A stretch of DNA of 42,347 nt from Rhodospirillales bacterium (lineage in GTDB: Bacteria; Pseudomonadota; Alphaproteobacteria; Rhodospirillales; JAPHRK01), in assembly GCA_026196105.1 (NCBI GenBank), contig JAPHRK010000019.1, forward strand, positions 1 through 42,347, read 5' to 3'. Positions 25,199-33,675 of the stretch are shown here, one piece after another. The notes beneath the pieces were generated by a model. The model was given only the letters and a program-made list of their open reading frames with translations. It was not told the origin of the DNA and did not search any database. The position numbers and the translations under genes are program-made. The number at the start of each line of letters is the position of its first letter. Within the stretch, counting starts at the first letter, position 1.

Positions 25199-25747
25199 GT
25201 GCCCAACGAAGTAGAAGACACTAAGGCATCCACCGTTATTGAATCACCAGAGGAGCTTTTAGCTCATGCTCTGGCAATGGAAACTGAAGCTGCTGAACAT
25301 TACACAGAGATTGCTGAGAACCTGGAACTTCATAATAATCAGGAAGTCGCTGACCTCTTTCGTAAACTTGGCGAATATGGACGTCTCCATGCTGCTGAAG
25401 TACAAGAGATTTCTAAAGATATGGTCCTCCCACATATTGCACCGTGGGATTTCAAATGGCCTGAAGGTACGGGCGACAGCCCTGAAGCTTCAGCATTAGA
25501 GGAAACCCACTATCTCATGACGTCATATCAAGCTGTACAGCTTGCAATGAAGGTCGAGTCTAGTGCGTATCAATTTTATGCTGATGTAGCAGCAACAACG
25601 CCAAATGCTGAGACCAAAAGAATTGCTTCTGAGTTTGCTGAAGAAGAATCAGAGCATGTGGAATTACTAAAAGGTTGGGTTGAGAAATACCCAAAACCTG
25701 ATGATGACTGGGACTATGATCCAGACCCACCTCGTTCTTTAGAGTAG
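25199..25747 (+). CDS. Ferritin-like (rubrerythrin-type) protein with an incomplete diiron site
   Basis: The protein has 182 residues, starting at GTG behind a strong AAGGGGGGG box. It is a four-helix bundle of the ferritin-like kind: helix 1 with Glu28 (AMETEAAEHY), helix 2 with His64 (EYGRLHAAEV), helix 3 with Glu120 (KVESSAYQFY) and helix 4 with Glu150/His153 (EEESEHVELL). In canonical rubrerythrins helix 2 has ExxH, but here the residue three before His64 is Gly61, so one iron ligand seems missing (Glu59 is five before it). There is no rubredoxin domain. The C-terminus is acidic and Pro/Trp-rich (KPDDDWDYDPDPP). A function in iron binding or peroxide defence is possible but unproven. A terminator follows. 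Confidence 0.85.
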   Translation: MPNEVEDTKASTVIESPEELLAHALAMETEAAEHYTEIAENLELHNNQEVADLFRKLGEYGRLHAAEVQEISKDMVLPHIAPWDFKWPEGTGDSPEASALEETHYLMTSYQAVQLAMKVESSAYQFYADVAATTPNAETKRIASEFAEEESEHVELLKGWVEKYPKPDDDWDYDPDPPRSLE

Positions 25748-25765
25748 TAGGTTACCCCTGTTAAG

Positions 25766-25799
25766 GATGAAGTTAGTTATTAACAGTCTTCATCTTTTT
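25766..25799 (+). terminator. Intrinsic terminator after the ferritin-like gene
   Basis: GATGAAG (25766-25772) pairs with CTTCATC (25788-25794) over a 15-base loop and is followed by five T. It overlaps the end of the convergent PDZ gene. An alternative CTGTTAA/TTAACAG stem (25758-25764 with 25780-25786) can form in the same DNA. Confidence 0.65.
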
Positions 25800-26510
25800 C
25801 GATAAGGGGAAGACAACAAATCGAAAGCCGTCCATTCTTTCTACCAGAAGGAGGACGGCTTCTTTTTTGGCTTTTCTAGCCTCACTGATGATTTCTTCCA
25901 CCCTTTTTGGCAACCACACAGGCTCCTGATTCACCTGAGTGATAATATCACCGCGTTTTAAATCCATGGCGGGGGCGCGCTCCTTATCAATCAGCGTTAC
26001 AACAACGCCTGTAGCCCCCCATCGTAATTGAAACCTCTTGCGCACCTTATTGGTTAGGGTTGAGACAGTAACCCCTGTCCCTCCTATTCCGCTAAAAGCT
26101 ACTTTGTTAATTTTCCAAGCAGCAGGCCAGCTTCCGGGAGCAAGGGTTAGAGAAACATCTTTCTGTCCACGCAGAACTTTGACATTCACTTTTGACCCTT
26201 CAGTTAATTCTTTTACAGCTCCAGTAAGCTGTTCGAATTTCTCAATTTTCGTATTATTGAATTCGACAATAAGGTCACCGCGTTCAAAACCAGCCCTGTC
26301 AGCTGGGCCACCAAGAGCTACATCGCGAACAAGAACACCAATGACGGCCTCTAAGCCCAGGGCATCAGCAAGGGTTTTGGACATGCCTTGTATTTGCATG
26401 CCAACAAAGTTTCCTTTTCCTGCAGCTTCAACAGAAAATACAGGTGCCGCTGTTAGTGTTAATAAAAACAGCAGCCCCATAAGGAGTTTATGCGAATAAA
26501 CCCGTGTCAT
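25773..26510 (-). CDS. Periplasmic protein with two PDZ domains and no protease domain
   Basis: The protein has 245 residues. An N-terminal signal sequence (LLMGLLFLLTLTAAPVFSVEA) is followed by a PDZ domain at about 34-122 (GVLVRDVALGGPADRAGFERGDLIVEFN, the typical DegP-type GxxAxxAGxxxGD core) and a second one at about 150-240 (GVVVTLIDKERAPAMDLKRGDIITQVNQEPV). No serine-protease domain or catalytic triad exists. PDZ-only envelope proteins usually act as adaptors that bind C-termini of other proteins. Its substrate is unknown. It lies downstream of tex on the same strand, 114 bases away, and converges on the ferritin-like gene. Confidence 0.85.
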   Translation of the reverse strand: MTRVYSHKLLMGLLFLLTLTAAPVFSVEAAGKGNFVGMQIQGMSKTLADALGLEAVIGVLVRDVALGGPADRAGFERGDLIVEFNNTKIEKFEQLTGAVKELTEGSKVNVKVLRGQKDVSLTLAPGSWPAAWKINKVAFSGIGGTGVTVSTLTNKVRKRFQLRWGATGVVVTLIDKERAPAMDLKRGDIITQVNQEPVWLPKRVEEIISEARKAKKEAVLLLVERMDGFRFVVFPLSKKMKTVNN

Positions 26511-26624
26511 TTACTCAATTTTTCCCAACGCCCAATTCAAAACACCCCATGTAATATATATTTATGAAGAAAAAATCTTTATCATTCAAAAAGATAAGGA
26601 CTTCTAGTTTACAAATTCAAGGGG

Positions 26625-28928
26625 TTATCTTTTAATTCCCGCTTTATTAAGTGCGTCAGCCAACGCACCCCCATTTTCCCCAATATTGTTTTTGCTTTTA
26701 TTATTCTCTTTCTTTACACGATTTTGCTGCACTTTAGAAGTTTTCTCTTGTACATCAGTATTTTGTCTTATTTTTTCTTTTAACTTCATGGTCAGAGCAA
26801 TACGTTTTCGGCCAATATCTACTTCAACAACCTTCACTTTGACGACATCGCCAGCTTTTACAATTTTCCGAGGGTCATCAACAAATTTATCTGCTAGTTG
26901 CGAAATATGAACCAACCCATCTTGGTGAACGCCTATATCAACAAAGGCTCCAAAATTCACAACATTACTCACAACCCCTTCAAGCAACATGCCTACTTCA
27001 AGATCGGCCATCGTATTTACGTTTTCCTTAAAACTGGCAGTTTTAAATTCTGGACGAGGGTCCCTGCCTGGCTTTTCAAGTTCTTTTAGAATATCCTTTA
27101 CGGTAGGTAATCCAAATTTCTCATCAACAAAATTTTCTGGGTTAATGCCTGCAATTGCTTGAGCATTTCCCAACAATTCATCAACCTTGATTCCGGTATC
27201 TTTAACGATTTTTTTGACGACAGGATAAGCCTCTGGGTGAACTGCAGAGCGATCGATTGGGTTATCGCCATCATTAACGCGCAGAAAGCCTGCTGCTTGC
27301 TCAAACGCCTTAGGGCCTAATCTAGGAACGTCTTTAAGGGTTTTACGGTTTTTGAAAGCCCCATTGGTTTCTCTAAATACCACAATATTTTCAGCTAAAT
27401 TTTCACCAAGCCCAGCAACACGTGCAAGCAATGGGGCTGATGCCGTATTTAAATCAACACCCACGCCATTAACACAATCCTCAACTACTCCGTCCAAAGC
27501 TCGTTCAAGCTTAAGTTCACTGACATCATGCTGATATTGACCTACACCAATAGATTTGGGGTCAATCTTGACCAACTCAGCTAACGGGTCTTGCAGACGA
27601 CGGGCAATGGATACAGCTCCGCGCAAAGATACATCTAGTTCAGGGAACTCTTTTGCAGCTAATGCAGAAGCTGAATAAACTGAGGCCCCTGCTTCAGATA
27701 CTATGATCGAGGAAAACTTAAGCTCTGGGTGTCTTTTCCCCAAATCACCAACAAGTTTATCTGTTTCCCTTGAAGCTGTGCCATTACCGATACTGATTAA
27801 CTTAACACCATGGCGTTTCACCATAGCGGCAAGCAAAGCAATCGACTCATCCCATTGGCGACGAGGTTCGTGCGGGTAAATAGTTGCGGTTTCCAGCAAT
27901 TTACCGGTCTGATCAAGGGCTGTAACCTTAACCCCTGTCCTTATCCCTGGGTCTAACCCGATAACTGCTAAAGGCCCTGCAGGAGCCGCTAATAATAAAT
28001 CCCGTAAATTCTCCCCGAAAACACGGATAGCCTCTTCTTCAGCGCTTTCCCGAACACGCCCCATAAGATCAACGTCTAAACGTAAAGAAATTTTAATACG
28101 CCATGTCCAGCTGGCAACTTCTAGCAGCCACTGATCAGCTGGCCTACCTTGGTCTGTAATCGCAAAATACCCTGCAACCCGTTTTTCACAAACCCCTTCA
28201 CCTAAACTCTCGGGCAACTCGAGGGAAAGGCGCAAAATATCTTCATTACGCCCCCTAAAGAGAGCCAAAGCCCGGTGAGATGGTATTTTCTTGATGGCTT
28301 CGGAAAAATCAAAGTAGTCAGAAAACTTGCTTCCTTCAGCCTCCTTGCCCTCAATAACCTTGGAAACCAGCAAGCCGTTTTCCCATAAGTATTCTCTCAA
28401 GCTACCTGTTAATTCGGCATCTTCGGAAAACTCTTCCATGAGAATTTGTTTTGCCCCATCAAGCGCTGCTTTTGTATCTGCAATGCCCTTTTCTTCATCC
28501 ACGAAACTAGCGGCTTCATTTTCTGGCACTGTTTGAGGCTGCCCGAGGAGTTTATCTGCAAGGGCTTGAAGCCCCGCCTCTCTAGCGATCTGAGCTTTGG
28601 TTCGGCGCTTTTTCTTAAAGGGAAGGTACAAGTCTTCGAGCCGCGCTTTAGTATCTGCTTGTGCGATGGACTGGGTCAAAGCTTCCGTCATTTTACCTTG
28701 TTCAGTAATACTATGAACAACTGATGTCTTGCGTTCTTCAAGCTCACGTAAATACCGCAAACGATTATCAAGAAACCTGAGCTGGGTATCGTCTAACCCA
28801 CCTGTAGCTTCTTTACGATAACGGGCAATAAAAGGAACTGTTGAGCCTTCGTCTAATAGATTAACCGTCGCATCAACTTGTTTAATTGAAGCGTTAATTT
28901 CAACTGATATTATTTTATTAATCAACAT
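26625..28928 (-). CDS. tex: Tex-family RNA-binding transcription accessory protein
   Basis: The protein has 767 residues, close to the usual ~770. In order: an N-terminal helical Tex domain ([27 protein letters not shown]...GLDDTQLR), a YqgF/RNase-H-like domain with [11 protein letters not shown] around residue 325, helix-hairpin-helix segments ([37 protein letters not shown]) around 490-560, and a C-terminal S1 domain from about 645 ([29 protein letters not shown]). A Lys/Asn-rich linker ends in [14 protein letters not shown]. Tex binds nucleic acid and affects transcription of virulence or stress genes in several bacteria. It starts seven bases after the preceding small gene, so they are probably cotranscribed. 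Confidence 0.96.
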   Translation of the reverse strand: MLINKIISVEINASIKQVDATVNLLDEGSTVPFIARYRKEATGGLDDTQLRFLDNRLRYLRELEERKTSVVHSITEQGKMTEALTQSIAQADTKARLEDLYLPFKKKRRTKAQIAREAGLQALADKLLGQPQTVPENEAASFVDEEKGIADTKAALDGAKQILMEEFSEDAELTGSLREYLWENGLLVSKVIEGKEAEGSKFSDYFDFSEAIKKIPSHRALALFRGRNEDILRLSLELPESLGEGVCEKRVAGYFAITDQGRPADQWLLEVASWTWRIKISLRLDVDLMGRVRESAEEEAIRVFGENLRDLLLAAPAGPLAVIGLDPGIRTGVKVTALDQTGKLLETATIYPHEPRRQWDESIALLAAMVKRHGVKLISIGNGTASRETDKLVGDLGKRHPELKFSSIIVSEAGASVYSASALAAKEFPELDVSLRGAVSIARRLQDPLAELVKIDPKSIGVGQYQHDVSELKLERALDGVVEDCVNGVGVDLNTASAPLLARVAGLGENLAENIVVFRETNGAFKNRKTLKDVPRLGPKAFEQAAGFLRVNDGDNPIDRSAVHPEAYPVVKKIVKDTGIKVDELLGNAQAIAGINPENFVDEKFGLPTVKDILKELEKPGRDPRPEFKTASFKENVNTMADLEVGMLLEGVVSNVVNFGAFVDIGVHQDGLVHISQLADKFVDDPRKIVKAGDVVKVKVVEVDIGRKRIALTMKLKEKIRQNTDVQEKTSKVQQNRVKKENNKSKNNIGENGGALADALNKAGIKR

Positions 28929-28935
28929 ATTATAG

Positions 28936-29490
28936 TTATTTTCTCATCTTTAACTTTAGAGTGACTACTTTGTAAATATCTAACCCACTTAGATCAGCAA
29001 TTTCATGAATGGGAAAAGCTGTTTCTTTAAGTAAAACCTCAGCATATTTTTCTGGCTCCATACGAACATTACTTTTGCTTTTTCGTATGGTTGAGGCAAA
29101 ACGTTTTTGTTGGGCAGCTTTTGCTTTGTCCGCATCAGCATCAAGCCCACGCATACGAGCAGCATTGAATGCATGCTCGCGTTGCAGTTTTTCCATACGA
29201 AGCTGATAATCCATGAGGTCTGCATATTTCACAAACTCTTTGACTTGAATATCATCTTTTCTGGTTCGTTTAGGGTTTTGTGGAACCTGTGCAGGCTCTG
29301 GAGGTTGAGCTGCCGCAGCCTCTTCGAGGGTCATGCCATTCTTTGACGCCATCCGTTTGGCAGCTGTAAGGGCATTTGCCTGTTCACCAGGAAATGGGCT
29401 TGATTTAGCTAACTCAAGTAAATTGCGAAACCGTTTCCGTTCCGCAGAAGTAAACGGTGTACTACTAATTTTCCTTCTCTCCCAAGGCAT
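28936..29490 (-). CDS. DUF2786-like protein of unknown function
   Basis: The 184-residue protein starts at ATG 29490. The N-terminal half ([38 protein letters not shown], about 22-60) resembles the DUF2786 helical module (a LL.LA.....E...A...A.RL....G). The middle is basic and helical ([20 protein letters not shown]...), and the C-terminal ~25 residues ([24 protein letters not shown]) look like a helix-turn-helix. It is highly charged, with no signal peptide, so probably cytoplasmic and possibly nucleic-acid binding (inference). It is directly upstream of tex with a seven-base gap. Confidence 0.7.
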   Translation of the reverse strand: MPWERRKISSTPFTSAERKRFRNLLELAKSSPFPGEQANALTAAKRMASKNGMTLEEAAAAQPPEPAQVPQNPKRTRKDDIQVKEFVKYADLMDYQLRMEKLQREHAFNAARMRGLDADADKAKAAQQKRFASTIRKSKSNVRMEPEKYAEVLLKETAFPIHEIADLSGLDIYKVVTLKLKMRK

Positions 29491-29564
29491 GTAGAACTGT
29501 TTCGCAATTGCGCCCCCTCTTTCTACTCTATTGCCTCAGCCTTTTGCTAGGAAGATCATGAAAA

Positions 29565-29870
29565 TCAATGGATTTTTGCAGATTCTCCATTCCCACTTTC
29601 CTCATAGACATGCACCCAATAGCCTTCCATTGGATTTTTATCTAAATAGGAAAGAAGTTTGGTTTTACAGTTTTTGTCACCTTCCCGTATGAGCAGTTGC
29701 CAAACTGGTTCTAACCGCTCTTCGTTTTTTTCCATTTGGGACATGGCAATAGACCCGCCCCATTCTACTGGAAATTCATCCAGGTAGTTACGGGCATAAT
29801 GCTCAAAAAGTTTAGGGTCATTAATAATTACATCGAGGTGTGGCTCAAACATTAAGCGAAAACGTGGCAT
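29565..29870 (-). CDS. Small soluble protein of unknown function
   Basis: This 101-residue protein has an excellent ribosome-binding site (AGGAGGG just before the ATG), so translation is likely strong. Features: FRLMFEPHLDVIINDPKLFEHYARNYLDEFPVEWGG, an internal helix, and KLLSYLDKNPMEGYWVHVYEES at the end. It looks like a compact alpha/beta fold rich in aromatics (Tyr, Trp), with no signal peptide and no cysteine pair. I do not recognise the family. It stands in a minus-strand run between the type I secretion genes and tex, possibly within that transcript. Confidence 0.7.
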   Translation of the reverse strand: MPRFRLMFEPHLDVIINDPKLFEHYARNYLDEFPVEWGGSIAMSQMEKNEERLEPVWQLLIREGDKNCKTKLLSYLDKNPMEGYWVHVYEESGNGESAKIH

Positions 29871-29966
29871 TTCTCCCTCCTGTTTCGGATTAAGAAATTC
29901 GTGTGAGCTTATTATATGGGGAGTCTTTCCCCATATTCCAATGATTGAGGCTTTGCTAAAAACAAT

Positions 29967-30254
29967 TTATTTGGACTTAGGTGCTGCTTTCTTTGTCGTT
30001 TTAGCTGGAGCTTTTTTCTTTGCTGGGGCTGCATCTGGTTTCTGTTCTTCTTTCAATCGGCTTGTAATATTTTCTGCAGCCTGCCCAATCCCTGTTAGAA
30101 TTGCACCAAGTTGATTTGCGGGTAAGAGGAGTTGAACGGTTGAATCCATAGTATCGCTGGTTGCTTGCTGCGCAAAAGTAATCCGGAAAACACCATTCAC
30201 GTGGGTTACGTTGACAACCGCGTCAGCATAATAATTGGGAACATCGTTACTCAT
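29967..30254 (-). CDS. Small protein with a Lys/Ala-rich tail, possibly DUF3467-like
   Basis: This 95-residue protein has an ATG behind GGAGGA. The first ~70 residues have the strand pattern YADAVVNVTHVNGVFRITFAQQ...VQLLLPANQLGAILTGIGQAAENI, which is reminiscent of DUF3467-type small proteins, in which a short beta-sheet is followed by one helix. The final 25 residues are an Ala/Lys/Pro tail (KKKAPAKTTKKAAPKSK) similar to histone-H1-like tails. This is the gene next to the secretion adaptor, 27 bases after its stop, and so is a possible accessory of the type I system. The family match is only suggestive. Confidence 0.65.
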   Translation of the reverse strand: MSNDVPNYYADAVVNVTHVNGVFRITFAQQATSDTMDSTVQLLLPANQLGAILTGIGQAAENITSRLKEEQKPDAAPAKKKAPAKTTKKAAPKSK

Positions 30255-30281
30255 ACTTTCCTCCTAAAAAGGGAATTCTAT

Positions 30282-31838
30282 CTATCTTTCCTGCATGGCA
30301 TCTGACATGCCAGCAAGGAGTGGTTCAAAAAGATATTCAAAGACCGTACGCTCGCCAGTCCGAATATTCGTCATCAATTGCATTCCTGGATAAAGTTGAT
30401 ACTTCCATTTACCCCGCTGGAAGTAACTTTGTTTAGTTTCAACCCGAACTTTGTAATATGGGTTTCCCTCCGGCGAAAGAATGGTATCTGGGCTAATTGC
30501 GGTAACAATCCCTTCAAGATCACCGTAACGCGCAGCGTCCGAAGAAGTCAGCTTAATAACGGCTTCTTGACCAATTTGGATATGGCCAATATCTGTGGTA
30601 GGGAGTTGAGATTCAACAACCAAGCGGTCTTCACCTGGTACAATATCAACCACATTATCCCCTGCTTTAACCACACCACCAATTGTGTTTACATATAAAG
30701 TTTTGATAATACCGTCGACAGGTGAGCGCAACACAGTCCTAATCAAACTGTCTGTGAACTTACGCTGCCGTTGGGATAACTCTCTGAATTCAAGCCGTGT
30801 CTTATCAAGCTCCGCTCTTGCTTCTTGGCGATAAGCATTGTCAATACTTTGCATCTGCGACCGAGCTTCACTCAAAGCATTCTTTGATCTTCGTAAGGCT
30901 GACTCATCAGCTTCAATATTACCTTTGAGTTCATTTGCTTTCTTCAAAAGCTCAAGATGATCATAACGTGTCGTTAATTTGTTTTTGATCAGTCCCTTAC
31001 TAATGCTTATTTGTTCATTCTGTAACCTAAGAGCTGATTTTCCATGCTGAAGACGGGAGGCTATTTGAGTTTCTTCGTTTTGCCGCTGTCTAATAATCTG
31101 TTTTTGGCTTTCAATTTTACTGGCTTGGGATTTTTTCCTTATATCAAAACGCTCAATAGCCTGAGCTACCAAATTTGGATATTTTTCAATTAAATCTTCT
31201 GTATAAGCTGGGTTATCATTCCCTTCCGCTTCCGCTTGGAGACGAATAATATCAACACCAAGAGAGTCCAGACGGACATTAAGCTCAGCAACATCTGCAT
31301 CACTGACCGTCGGTTCTAAGACAACAAGTTGCTGGCCTTTTTTAACAGCCTCACCCTCTTTAGCCGAAATTTCAAGAACAATCCCCCCTTCTAAGTGCTG
31401 AAGGGTTTTAAGCGAAGTCGAGGGGATAACTTCCCCTTGTGTCATACTAACAACATCGAGAGTTCCAACATTGATCCAAATAATGAAACTGACGCATGTC
31501 ACTGAAAAAACCCAGAAAAACAATCGACTGACCAAATCCGTTGGGGGGTCATCTTCAGCATCTTCCGGGCGCCGACCGAGAACAGAAAAGATATCTTTGG
31601 CTTTTCGTTCCTCAACAGATTCCTTACCAAATCCTAAAAGCCCTTCTACAAATCTAATCGGAACAAGAAGGTGCTGAATAATTTTATCTTTAATACTCGG
31701 CTTTGGTTCTTCAGGCGGCACCCCCAAACCTAGAGGAGCACCCTGAGGTTTACCCTGCCCCTGGGCTTGCAGTTGGGCCATCATAGCTTGAAGTTGTTCT
31801 GGATTTGGCTGTGGAGGTGTTTGAGGTGTATCAGCCAT
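30282..31838 (-). CDS. Type I secretion membrane fusion (HlyD-family) adaptor
   Basis: The protein has 518 residues from ATG 31838, which overlaps the stop of the ATPase gene (ATGGCTGA). Layout: a Gln/Pro-rich cytoplasmic N-terminus of about 105 residues, one membrane helix (about 106-124, LFFWVFSVTCVSFIIWINV), a lipoyl-like strand pair (GVVLEISAKEGEAVKKGQQLVVLEP), a long helical hairpin (about 180-370, with many Gln/Lys/Glu heptads), the second lipoyl half (LRSPVDGIIKTLYVNTIGGVVKAGDNVVDIVPGEDRLVVE) and a beta-barrel C-terminus (LYPGMQLMTNIRTGERTVFEYL). It links the inner-membrane ATPase to a TolC-type channel. Its N-terminal extension is longer than usual. It presumably exports the adjacent RTX protein. 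Confidence 0.93.
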   Translation of the reverse strand: MADTPQTPPQPNPEQLQAMMAQLQAQGQGKPQGAPLGLGVPPEEPKPSIKDKIIQHLLVPIRFVEGLLGFGKESVEERKAKDIFSVLGRRPEDAEDDPPTDLVSRLFFWVFSVTCVSFIIWINVGTLDVVSMTQGEVIPSTSLKTLQHLEGGIVLEISAKEGEAVKKGQQLVVLEPTVSDADVAELNVRLDSLGVDIIRLQAEAEGNDNPAYTEDLIEKYPNLVAQAIERFDIRKKSQASKIESQKQIIRQRQNEETQIASRLQHGKSALRLQNEQISISKGLIKNKLTTRYDHLELLKKANELKGNIEADESALRRSKNALSEARSQMQSIDNAYRQEARAELDKTRLEFRELSQRQRKFTDSLIRTVLRSPVDGIIKTLYVNTIGGVVKAGDNVVDIVPGEDRLVVESQLPTTDIGHIQIGQEAVIKLTSSDAARYGDLEGIVTAISPDTILSPEGNPYYKVRVETKQSYFQRGKWKYQLYPGMQLMTNIRTGERTVFEYLFEPLLAGMSDAMQER

Positions 31839-33543
31839 TTTCTTCTGCCTCCACTTCCGCAATCGCTGCTTTAACTGTCTCAGGTTGGAACTCATCAGAG
31901 AAGAAGGTCACTCTTGGGACTGGTTTAATGCTCAAATCAACAGCTGCTGTTATCCCTTTAATCATACTTGCTTTGTGAGACATGATGACAATGGTTCTTT
32001 TCTCTTGAGCAAAGCGCCTGAGGACATTTGCCACAGCCTTTTTACCTTCATCATCAAAACCATCAGACATCTCATCAATGATGACTAAACGCCCCTCGCT
32101 CATCAAGGCACGCGCTAAAGCCAAACTCCGTCGCACCCCTACAGCAAGTTGGCGACCATTATCAGCAACCAAGGTTTCAAGACCATCTTGGCTCTCATCA
32201 ACAAAGGAGCGCAACCCAGCTTCATCAATTGCTCGGTTTAACTTTGAAATGTCCGCCTCTGGATCAACCACCATGAGATTATCTGCAATTGATGCATTTA
32301 AAAAAGTCGGTTCTTGTGGGAGATAAACAATTTGTTTTCGCCACCATTCAGGGGCCACCTGCCTTGTCTCCATCCCATCGACAAGAATTTGCCCACGGAC
32401 AGGCTCTAATAGCCCAACAAGAAGCCGCGCTAAAGTTGTTTTTCCTGTACCGGAAGAACCAACCACAACAACAATGCTTCCCGCTTCAAAGCGGACATTA
32501 AGGGACTCAAATAGTGGTGCAGGAGAACCTTGGAAAAGGAAAGCAAGGTCACGAAATTCAAGAGCCCCATGAAAATTGGCTTTTGCCGAACCTGCATCAG
32601 GCTCTAAGGGAACCTGAACAAACTCAGTAAGTTGCTTCAAGGCTTGTTGGGCTTTAGCTATAGCCGCGCCAATTTGGGCAAATTTTGAGATGGGCTGCAT
32701 GGCCCTTGTTGCCATGATATTCGCACCAATCATAGCCCCGACATCCATATCACCTCGTACCGCCATGATTGCCCCGACGGTGATCACTGCAACACTCATA
32801 AGGCCGGTACCGCTTTGAGTAACGGCTTGCACCATTCCCTGCTTTACAGCGACCTTATCACGCAAAGCTTGAGCCGCATTATAAGCTTCAAACCAAGCTT
32901 TCTTCATAAAGCCTGCAGCATTAAAGGCGTGTACGGTATCAACTTCTCGGATAGCTGTTTCTAAAACAGCGCCTGATTGACTCGATGCTGCCCGAAGTTC
33001 ATCGGTTGTTTCCCGAACTGCAAGGGTTCCCAAAATTCCGTATGCGAAAATTCCCCCAATGAAAAAAATGGCGATCATCGCTAAAAGCGGATTCAGTAAG
33101 TAGAGGAAGAAAATAAAAATAAACGAGAATGGTAAATCGAGAATTGTCGTCACATTGGTTGCGCTAAAAGCACTATCAACTTCAGTGGAGCTGTTCACAA
33201 TCTCACGACGTTTTCCCGCCGGAATTGTCTCCAAAGCCGAGACTTTACCGTGGGCTAAAACTGCAAAGCCACCAAGAGTAACTTCTTCACCAGGGCGATG
33301 ATTAAGCTCTTTTGCCATGCGATGGCGCACTTGCCGGAAAGCAAACTCTAGGAAAATGGCTATAACCGTACCGACAGTCAGGGTTGCCAAGGTTGAATCA
33401 ACACCATGAGCTACATAACGGTTCAAAACCTGCATAACGAACAAGGGGGAAGCTAAAGCCAGAATATTGGACAAAAAGGCAGCAAGGATTAATTGCCAAG
33501 CTAAAACGGGCCGCTGTTTCAGACGTTTAATAAATTCTGACAT
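31831..33543 (-). CDS. Type I secretion ABC permease/ATPase with a degenerate signature motif
   Basis: The protein has 570 residues. About five to six membrane helices (within 15-275) precede the nucleotide-binding domain. There is no N-terminal C39 or C39-like domain, so it resembles the PrtD/AprD size class. Walker A is GSSGTGKT (362-369), the Q-loop Gln410 is in YLPQEP, Walker B is LVIID with Glu491, and the H-loop is His523 (MSHK). The signature motif, normally LSGGQ, reads LAVGV (466-470) in GRQLAVGVRRSLALARAL, so the Ser and one Gly are gone. It forms an overlapping pair with the HlyD gene (8-base overlap) and follows the giant RTX gene after 132 bases, as expected for its dedicated exporter. 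Confidence 0.92.
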   Translation of the reverse strand: MSEFIKRLKQRPVLAWQLILAAFLSNILALASPLFVMQVLNRYVAHGVDSTLATLTVGTVIAIFLEFAFRQVRHRMAKELNHRPGEEVTLGGFAVLAHGKVSALETIPAGKRREIVNSSTEVDSAFSATNVTTILDLPFSFIFIFFLYLLNPLLAMIAIFFIGGIFAYGILGTLAVRETTDELRAASSQSGAVLETAIREVDTVHAFNAAGFMKKAWFEAYNAAQALRDKVAVKQGMVQAVTQSGTGLMSVAVITVGAIMAVRGDMDVGAMIGANIMATRAMQPISKFAQIGAAIAKAQQALKQLTEFVQVPLEPDAGSAKANFHGALEFRDLAFLFQGSPAPLFESLNVRFEAGSIVVVVGSSGTGKTTLARLLVGLLEPVRGQILVDGMETRQVAPEWWRKQIVYLPQEPTFLNASIADNLMVVDPEADISKLNRAIDEAGLRSFVDESQDGLETLVADNGRQLAVGVRRSLALARALMSEGRLVIIDEMSDGFDDEGKKAVANVLRRFAQEKRTIVIMSHKASMIKGITAAVDLSIKPVPRVTFFSDEFQPETVKAAIAEVEAEENG

Positions 33544-33675
33544 TTTTCCCCTGAACTCATGTCTTTAAAGCATCTGATTAATCAAACAGTGTCCATATGC
33601 TTTTGGCAACTGAAAACAATAAAATATTAGCAAAAGTAAACAGATAGGCGAGGTCTTAAAGCTCCACCTAATTGT

